Shown here piece by piece: positions 31,009-34,684 of a stretch of DNA of 34,684 nt (its first letter is position 1; the number at the start of each line of letters is the position of its first letter). Source of the DNA: an uncultured Oscillospiraceae bacterium (GTDB lineage Bacteria > Bacillota > Clostridia > Oscillospirales > Oscillospiraceae). A program made the position numbers and the translations under genes. The notes under the pieces are model-generated. The model was not told the DNA's origin. It saw nothing but the letters and a program-made list of their open reading frames with translations, and made no database searches. The DNA is taken from positions 1 through 34,684 of the forward strand of contig CALWXH010000017.1 in assembly GCA_944385465.1 (NCBI GenBank), written 5' to 3'.

Positions 31009-31785
31009 CGCCTCCGGGAGGTCGTCTCCCGCACCGGGCTCTGATTGGAGCTCCGTCATGAACCCCCGGTACCGCTTGGGCAGATGGGTGTTCTGACACC
31101 GGGGATTGTACCGCTCCCGGATGGCCACCGCCTGGAAAAACCGGCGCCACAGGGCCCGGTACCGCAGCTCTTCCGCCCCCGCATCCGGCAGGCGGAGGTC
31201 CTCCACCGGCACAATGGCCCACTGCCCCGGCCGATGGACCAGGGCCTGTCTGTGCGTGCGGTCATAGAGGAGAAACTGCTGGGTGTTATACCGCTGGACA
31301 AAGTGGCCGCGCACCAGCGGCAGCACCTGGTTTTTGGGCTGAATCTCCCCCATCAGCACCCCCTGGCAGTCGGAAAACCGCACAAATCCGGTAAACAGGT
31401 GCGCCTCCGACTCCAGATGGCGCACCGCCTGAAGCAAGGTGCTCACCAGCGGATGCCCCAATTCCCCCATGATTCCCCGGCCCCTGCGAAACCCATACCG
31501 CAAGAACCGGTACAGGTGTGTCTCCTTGTCCTCCAGGCAGGTGAGGAACGTCCGGTAAACCAGCCTGGACGCCCCCCGTCCCAGCCGGGCGTCCAGGGCC
31601 CGGAAGACCCGGGCCGCCTTTCCCCGGTCTGTGTCCACCCGCCGGGTGTCCCACAGGGTGAGCGCCGTCGCCTCCGGCCCCTGAAAACACACCGGCTCTT
31701 CCCGGCAGGCATAGCTCTCAAACACGCAGGTGAGAAACCCCTCAAAGCTTCCGTCATATTCATAACACATCTGATGCCAGCTCAT
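31006..31785 (-). CDS. Probable DNA metabolism protein, TIGR03915/DUF4130 type
   Basis: 259 residues. Opening YEYDGSFEGFLTCVFESY and the later segments FLRYGFRRGRGIMG, FTGFVRFSDCQGVLMGEIQPKN and VLPLVRGHFVQRYNTQQFLLYD are typical of the TIGR03915 family, a partner of a radical-SAM protein linked in many genomes to a uracil-DNA-glycosylase-like domain. In other bacteria the same domain is fused to that glycosylase. It starts inside the end of the radical-SAM gene (4-base overlap), so the two are coupled. The reaction is unknown; DNA modification or repair is inferred from partners and from the LexA box upstream of the pair. Confidence 0.85.
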   Translation of the reverse strand: MSWHQMCYEYDGSFEGFLTCVFESYACREEPVCFQGPEATALTLWDTRRVDTDRGKAARVFRALDARLGRGASRLVYRTFLTCLEDKETHLYRFLRYGFRRGRGIMGELGHPLVSTLLQAVRHLESEAHLFTGFVRFSDCQGVLMGEIQPKNQVLPLVRGHFVQRYNTQQFLLYDRTHRQALVHRPGQWAIVPVEDLRLPDAGAEELRYRALWRRFFQAVAIRERYNPRCQNTHLPKRYRGFMTELQSEPGAGDDLPEA

Positions 31786-33053
31786 GCCCCCGCCTCCCCG
31801 TCAAACAGGGACAGCTGCTCCGGCACCGCGGCAAACAGCGCCGGCCGCTCCAGCGCGGCCAGGTGCCCCAGCACCTGATCCTCCCGCACCCGCAGCCCGG
31901 GCAGCAGCTTTCCCCCGCAGGTAATAAAATACTGCGCCCGCTTGAGCACCACCCCCAGCCGTTTGAGCACGTCAAAGGACAGGGGGGCCGCCCTCCGGGC
32001 AGTGAGGATGCGCCGGGCGGAGCGCACCCCGATGCCGGGCACCCGCAGCAGCGTCTCGTAGTCCGCCCGGCTCACTTCCACCGGAAAGCACTCCATGTGC
32101 CGCAGCGCCCAGGAACACTTGGGGTCCACCCGCTGGTCAAAATTGGGCATGTCCTCGTCCAGCAGCTCCTCCGCCCGGAAGTGATAGTACCGCAGCAGCC
32201 AGTCCGCCTGGTACAGCCGGTGCTCCCGCAGCAATGGCGGCTTGAACTGCCGCGGCGCGGGCAGCAGGCTGCTGTCCGACACCGGGATATACGCGGAATA
32301 GAACACCCGCTTGAGCTGGTACTTATCGTAGAGCGCCTGGCTGAGGGTCAGGATGTGCCGGTCGCTCTCCGGCGTGGCCCCGATGATCATCTGGGTGGCC
32401 TGGCCCGCCGGGGCAAATCTGGGCGCGTGGTGGTACCGGACCACCTCTTCCCTTGAGACGGCAATGCCGTCCCGGATCTGGCCCATGGGGGCCAGGATGC
32501 CCGCGCGCTGTTTCTCCGGCGCCAGCAGGGCCAGACTGCGCTGAGAGGGCAGTTCAATGTTCACGCTGAGCCGGTCCGCCAGCAGCCCGAGCTGTCTGGT
32601 GAGGGCGGGATCCGTCCCGGGAATCGCCTTTGCGTGGATATACCCCCAGAACCCGTACTCCTCCCGCAAAAGCCGCAGCACGCAGATCATCCGCTCGGTG
32701 GTGTGGTCCGGAGTGCCCACCACCGCCGAGGAGAGGAACAATCCCTCAATATAGTTGCGGCGATAGAACTGGATGGTGAGCTGAGCCAGTTCCCGTGGGG
32801 TAAAGGTGGCCCTGGGCACATCATTGGACCGGCGATTGACGCAGTACTGGCAGTCATAGGCGCAGGCATTGCTCATCAGCACCTTTAGCAGTGTGACACA
32901 CCGCCCGTCTGCGGAAAAGCTGTGGCAGCACCCCGCAAAGGTGGCCGACCCCAGCCGCCCCGCCCTCCCGCGCCGGTCCAGCCCGCTGGAGGTGCAGGCC
33001 GCGTCATATTTCGCGGCATCGGTCAGAATGGTGAGCTTCTCCATCACATCCAC
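31782..33053 (-). CDS. Putative DNA modification/repair radical SAM protein (TIGR03916 type)
   Basis: 423 residues from the GTG at 33053: GGGGAGGGG lies 6 bases before it, while the ATG at 33044 is too far. The product begins MDVMEKLTILTDAAKYDAAC, as in family members. The radical-SAM motif is CAYDCQYC (C-x3-C-x2-C), followed by the strand GLFLSSAVVGTPDHT. Near the C-terminus a helix-hairpin-helix, LLRVPGIGVRSARRIL, indicates DNA binding. A 4Fe-4S cluster and S-adenosylmethionine chemistry on DNA are expected. First gene of a two-gene operon; promoter with TTGACT-17-TATCAT and a LexA box just downstream of the -10. Confidence 0.9.
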   Translation of the reverse strand: MDVMEKLTILTDAAKYDAACTSSGLDRRGRAGRLGSATFAGCCHSFSADGRCVTLLKVLMSNACAYDCQYCVNRRSNDVPRATFTPRELAQLTIQFYRRNYIEGLFLSSAVVGTPDHTTERMICVLRLLREEYGFWGYIHAKAIPGTDPALTRQLGLLADRLSVNIELPSQRSLALLAPEKQRAGILAPMGQIRDGIAVSREEVVRYHHAPRFAPAGQATQMIIGATPESDRHILTLSQALYDKYQLKRVFYSAYIPVSDSSLLPAPRQFKPPLLREHRLYQADWLLRYYHFRAEELLDEDMPNFDQRVDPKCSWALRHMECFPVEVSRADYETLLRVPGIGVRSARRILTARRAAPLSFDVLKRLGVVLKRAQYFITCGGKLLPGLRVREDQVLGHLAALERPALFAAVPEQLSLFDGEAGA

Positions 33054-33074
33054 TGTGTTCCCCTCCCCGTTTTG

Positions 33075-33086
33075 GAACATTTGTTC
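33075..33086. promoter_or_regulatory. LexA (SOS) box
   Basis: Minus strand GAACAAATGTTC, which fits GAAC-RNRY-GTTC, the core of the Firmicutes LexA consensus CGAACRNRYGTTYG; only the outer C and G differ. It lies 4 bases past the -10 of the radical-SAM operon, over the expected transcript start, the standard place for LexA repression. Confidence 0.75.
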
Positions 33087-33090
33087 TATT

Positions 33091-33119
33091 ATGATAGGCC
33101 CATTCCCCGGAGAAGTCAA
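33091..33119 (-). promoter_or_regulatory. Promoter of the radical-SAM repair operon
   Basis: Minus strand TTGACT (33119-33114), 17-base spacer, TATCAT (33096-33091). Near-consensus vegetative promoter. Confidence 0.75.
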
Positions 33120-33133
33120 GGACAGATTTTTAC

Positions 33134-33157
33134 CGCAGTCCCATGGGTGGGACTGCG
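33134..33157. repeat. 10-bp inverted repeat upstream of the radical-SAM promoter
   Basis: CGCAGTCCCA (33134-33143) pairs with 33148-33157 around TGGG. It has no T-tract on either side and lies 15 bases upstream of the -35; purpose unknown. Confidence 0.5.
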
Positions 33158-33186
33158 CCACAGCAAACTATATCATTTTTGCACAG

Positions 33187-33213
33187 AAAAAGGCGCCCCC
33201 GGATGGGGGCGCC
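33187..33213 (-). terminator. Terminator of hsp20
   Basis: Perfect 9-bp stem (33192-33200 with 33205-33213), 4-base loop, followed on the minus strand by TTTTT (33191-33187). Confidence 0.88.
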
Positions 33214-33234
33214 TCAAACTGTGGTGTGTGGTTG

Positions 33235-33678
33235 TCAGCCGATGGCGATGGAAGTGCTCTTGGGCAACTCGGGCTGCACATGCTTGGGCAGGGAGATCTT
33301 CAGGATGCCGTCCTCGTACTTGGCAGAGACGTCCGCAATCTCCACATCCCCCACATAGAAGCTCCGGCTGCAGGCGCCGGCATAGCGCTCCTGGCGGATG
33401 TACTTGCCCTCCTGATCCTTCTGGTCCTTGTCCAGGCCCTTGGCCGCGCTGACCGTCAGGTAGCCGTTTTTCAGGTCCACCTTGATCTCATCCTTCTTGA
33501 AGCCGGGCAGGTCAATGTCCACCTCATAGGTGTTGCCGGTGTCCCGCACATCGGTCTTCATCAGGTTCCTGGCGTGCTTGCCGTACAGAGGGTCATGGCC
33601 GCTCCACATGGGGAAGCGCATAAAGTCATCGTTGAAGAAATCATCAAACAGATTATCGTTGAAAATGCTGGGCAACAT
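33235..33678 (-). CDS. Small heat-shock protein (Hsp20/alpha-crystallin)
   Basis: 147 residues. Short N-terminal arm (MLPSIFNDNLFDDFFNDDF), alpha-crystallin domain from about residue 40 (MKTDVRDTGNTYEVDIDLPG through DGILKISLPK) and a C-terminal STSIAIG, where the I-x-I motif docks in neighbouring subunits. ATP-independent holdase that keeps unfolded proteins soluble. Start at 33678 follows AAGGAGG on the minus strand. Its promoter overlaps a CIRCE element, so it should be repressed by HrcA and induced by heat; few extra genes accompany it, the usual groEL or dnaK operons being elsewhere. Confidence 0.95.
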   Translation of the reverse strand: MLPSIFNDNLFDDFFNDDFMRFPMWSGHDPLYGKHARNLMKTDVRDTGNTYEVDIDLPGFKKDEIKVDLKNGYLTVSAAKGLDKDQKDQEGKYIRQERYAGACSRSFYVGDVEIADVSAKYEDGILKISLPKHVQPELPKSTSIAIG

Positions 33679-33760
33679 AAGTCATACCTCCTTATCGCAT
33701 CCTTATCGTTTGCCCTGCGGAGGTGGGGTCCTTTCGGCCCTCCTCCCTTGGAACACCCTC

Positions 33761-33788
33761 AGTATACCACCGGAATTAGCACTGTCAA
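33761..33788 (-). promoter_or_regulatory. Promoter of hsp20
   Basis: Minus strand TTGACA (33788-33783), 16-base spacer, TATACT (33766-33761) preceded by the extended TGG. The -35 lies inside the CIRCE element. Confidence 0.8.
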
Positions 33789-33802
33789 TAGGAGAGTGCT
33801 AA
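33776..33802. promoter_or_regulatory. CIRCE element (HrcA operator)
   Basis: TTAGCACTG (33776-33784), 9-base spacer, GAGTGCTAA (33794-33802). One mismatch to the canonical TTAGCACTC-N9-GAGTGCTAA. It covers the hsp20 -35. Confidence 0.92.
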
Positions 33803-33835
33803 TGTTCACAAAAGAACTCAGGTTTGTTCACAAAA
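33803..33835. repeat. Direct repeat TGTTCACAAAA upstream of hsp20
   Basis: TGTTCACAAAA at 33803-33813 and again at 33825-33835, 22 bases (two helical turns) apart, just outside the CIRCE element and upstream of the -35. Possible site of a second regulator; the half-site TTGTGAA resembles part of a Rex site but is arranged as a direct, not inverted, repeat. Confidence 0.5.
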
Positions 33836-33900
33836 TATGCGATATTCCGTCCCGACGTGGGCGCTCCACCCTCCGCGGCCTGTCAAACCGCCCTGTTTCA

Positions 33901-33931
33901 GACAGAAAAGCACGGCCTGCCGCCGTGCTTT
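33901..33931 (-). terminator. Terminator of the phosphatase gene
   Basis: Perfect 10-bp stem (33907-33916 with 33922-33931), 5-base loop; on the minus strand it continues into TCTGTCTG. Moderate. Confidence 0.6.
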
Positions 33932-33965
33932 CCCCTATGCGTCCCCGGAGATGGGGGCCGGATTG

Positions 33966-34430
33966 TCAAACTTTCCGCGCTGCCCGCAGCGCCTCCAGCA
34001 GCCCCTGGCATCCCTCCAGCACATCCCGCCAGGTGTCGTCAAAGTTCCCCGTGTACCAGGGGTCGGCGATAGACCCCGGACGCCCGGTATAGTCCAGCAG
34101 CAGATGCAGCTTCCCATCCGGGTCTCCCCCCAGCATCCGGCGCATGTTCCGCAGATTGGCGTCATCCATGCCGATGAGCAGATCAAAGTCCGCATAGTCC
34201 CGCCGGGTGAGCTGTCTGGCCCGGTGATCTCCGCAGGGCACTCCCATCTCCCGCAGCTTCCGCCGGGTACCATAGTGGGGCGGATTTCCGATCTCCTCCG
34301 TGGAGGTGGCGGCGGAGTCAAGGAAAAACTCCTTCTCCAGCCCGGCCTTTCTCACCAGGTCTTCCATGACATACTGCGCCATGGTACTGCGGCAAATATT
34401 GCCGTGGCATACAAAAAGTATTTTTATCAT
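33966..34430 (-). CDS. Low-molecular-weight protein tyrosine phosphatase
   Basis: 154 residues from the ATG at 34430 (GAGGAG about 10 bases upstream); an ATG at 34448 overlaps that site. Active-site loop VCHGNICRS holds Cys8 and Arg14, and the general acid Asp123 is in DPWYTGNF. Ile12 in the loop, where arginine phosphatases of the YwlE type carry Thr, argues for phosphotyrosine rather than phosphoarginine as substrate. The C-terminal FDDTWRDVLEGCQGLLEAL is standard. Monocistronic on the minus strand. No tyrosine kinase gene in the window. Confidence 0.93.
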   Translation of the reverse strand: MIKILFVCHGNICRSTMAQYVMEDLVRKAGLEKEFFLDSAATSTEEIGNPPHYGTRRKLREMGVPCGDHRARQLTRRDYADFDLLIGMDDANLRNMRRMLGGDPDGKLHLLLDYTGRPGSIADPWYTGNFDDTWRDVLEGCQGLLEALRAARKV

Positions 34431-34528
34431 CTTTTTATAACTCCTCATAAGCCCTGTATTTCTTCTCAAATGCTTGATATTACAGGATTTTTCACACTTT
34501 TCGTGCAGCCTGAGCTTCCACCTATTTT

Positions 34529-34554
34529 GAAGATATCTTCTCAAATCTTCTCAG
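34529..34554. repeat. Palindrome and short direct repeats upstream of the phosphatase gene
   Basis: GAAGATATCTTC (34529-34540) is a perfect palindrome, overlapped by ATCTTCTCAA and ATCTTCTCAG in tandem (34535-34554). A related TTCTTCTCAAAT occurs near 34460. This stretch is AT-rich compared with the rest of the window. Confidence 0.4.
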
Positions 34555-34590
34555 GATTTCTTATGTTTTTCCCTGCAATATTGGTAAAGG

Positions 34591-34619
34591 CGTTGGTAAA
34601 GAAAGCGGCTTTACCAACG
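34591..34619. repeat. 11-bp perfect inverted repeat at the end of the recombinase gene
   Basis: CGTTGGTAAAG (34591-34601) pairs with CTTTACCAACG (34609-34619), loop AAAGCGG; a further TTGGTAAAGG precedes it (34581-34590). It lies 8 bases past the stop of the minus-strand recombinase-like gene. Could be its terminator or part of an attachment site; no T-tract. Confidence 0.55.
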
Positions 34620-34626
34620 GGCAATT

Positions 34627-34684
34627 TTAAGCGTTCGCCACACGCAGCAGTTCATCTTTGGCGTCATCAAACTTCACATGGGTG
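34627..34684 (-). CDS. C-terminal end of a probable tyrosine recombinase/integrase (partial)
   Basis: Only the last 18 codons are in the window: THVKFDDAKDELLRVANA followed by TAA. The pattern (Y)THV-x-F-D-D-A-K is the usual last segment after the catalytic Tyr of phage and conjugative-transposon integrases. The catalytic residues would lie beyond the window, so this is a tentative call. If right, the right edge of the window is the end of an integrated element, in line with the AT-rich sequence and inverted repeat beside it. Confidence 0.45.
   Translation of the reverse strand, partial: THVKFDDAKDELLRVANA

Noticed and set aside
1..34684. CRISPR arrays, tRNA or rRNA genes, insertion sequences
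   Set aside because: No regularly spaced repeats, cloverleaf, rRNA signatures or transposase genes were seen; the only possible mobile-element trace is the partial recombinase at the right edge.

Overview
The window is a GC-rich bacterial chromosome segment, most likely from a spore-forming Clostridia of the Oscillospiraceae (Flavonifractor, Pseudoflavonifractor or Lawsonibacter-like). The grounds are GC-rich coding sequence combined with Firmicutes markers: spoIIID, a spoVB-mazG-hup-rqcP block, the yloU/yloV (fakA) pair, a CIRCE operator, a Firmicutes-type LexA box, and strong AAGGAGG-type ribosome binding sites. This is an inference from gene content; no rRNA, tRNA, CRISPR array or complete mobile element was seen.

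Layout. 1-3.9 kb: a DUF58 protein and a membrane transglutaminase, translationally coupled, then a NimA-like flavoprotein. 3.9-7.3 kb: an OmpR-type two-component system followed by a lipoprotein with four PepSY-like repeats; its promoter region carries a tandem 11-bp repeat that could be the regulator's site. 7.3-9.6 kb: spoIIID (minus) diverges from a fused shikimate kinase/type II dehydroquinase gene coupled to aroE. 9.6-12.2 kb: a small membrane protein (minus), then an Asp23-family gene and fakA. 12.2-15.2 kb: two coupled genes of the 2-hydroxyacyl-CoA dehydratase/double-cubane superfamily; in the second, a dehydratase-like domain is fused to its own ATP-dependent activase. 15.2-16.7 kb: a free-standing 32-codon gene with its own terminator, then prfB without the programmed frameshift.

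16.7-22.1 kb: a surface 5'-nucleotidase with S-layer homology repeats that is broken by a lost start codon and a frameshift, then a zinc-ribbon membrane protein and a DUF975-CmpB fusion. 22.1-25.3 kb (minus): nadE coupled to two half-size chromate-transporter (ChrA) genes, with an 18-bp palindrome in the leader. 25.5-31 kb: purine nucleoside phosphorylase, an MtaD-like deaminase, a SpoVB/MurJ-type flippase, mazG, hup and rqcP. 31-33.2 kb (minus): a radical-SAM/TIGR03915 DNA-repair pair whose promoter carries a good LexA box, which ties the pair to the SOS response. 33.2-34.7 kb (minus): hsp20 under a CIRCE element, a low-molecular-weight protein tyrosine phosphatase, and at the right edge the last 18 codons of a probable tyrosine recombinase.

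The three points most worth following are the dehydratase-activase fusion pair, the SOS-controlled radical-SAM pair, and the doubly damaged nucleotidase gene.
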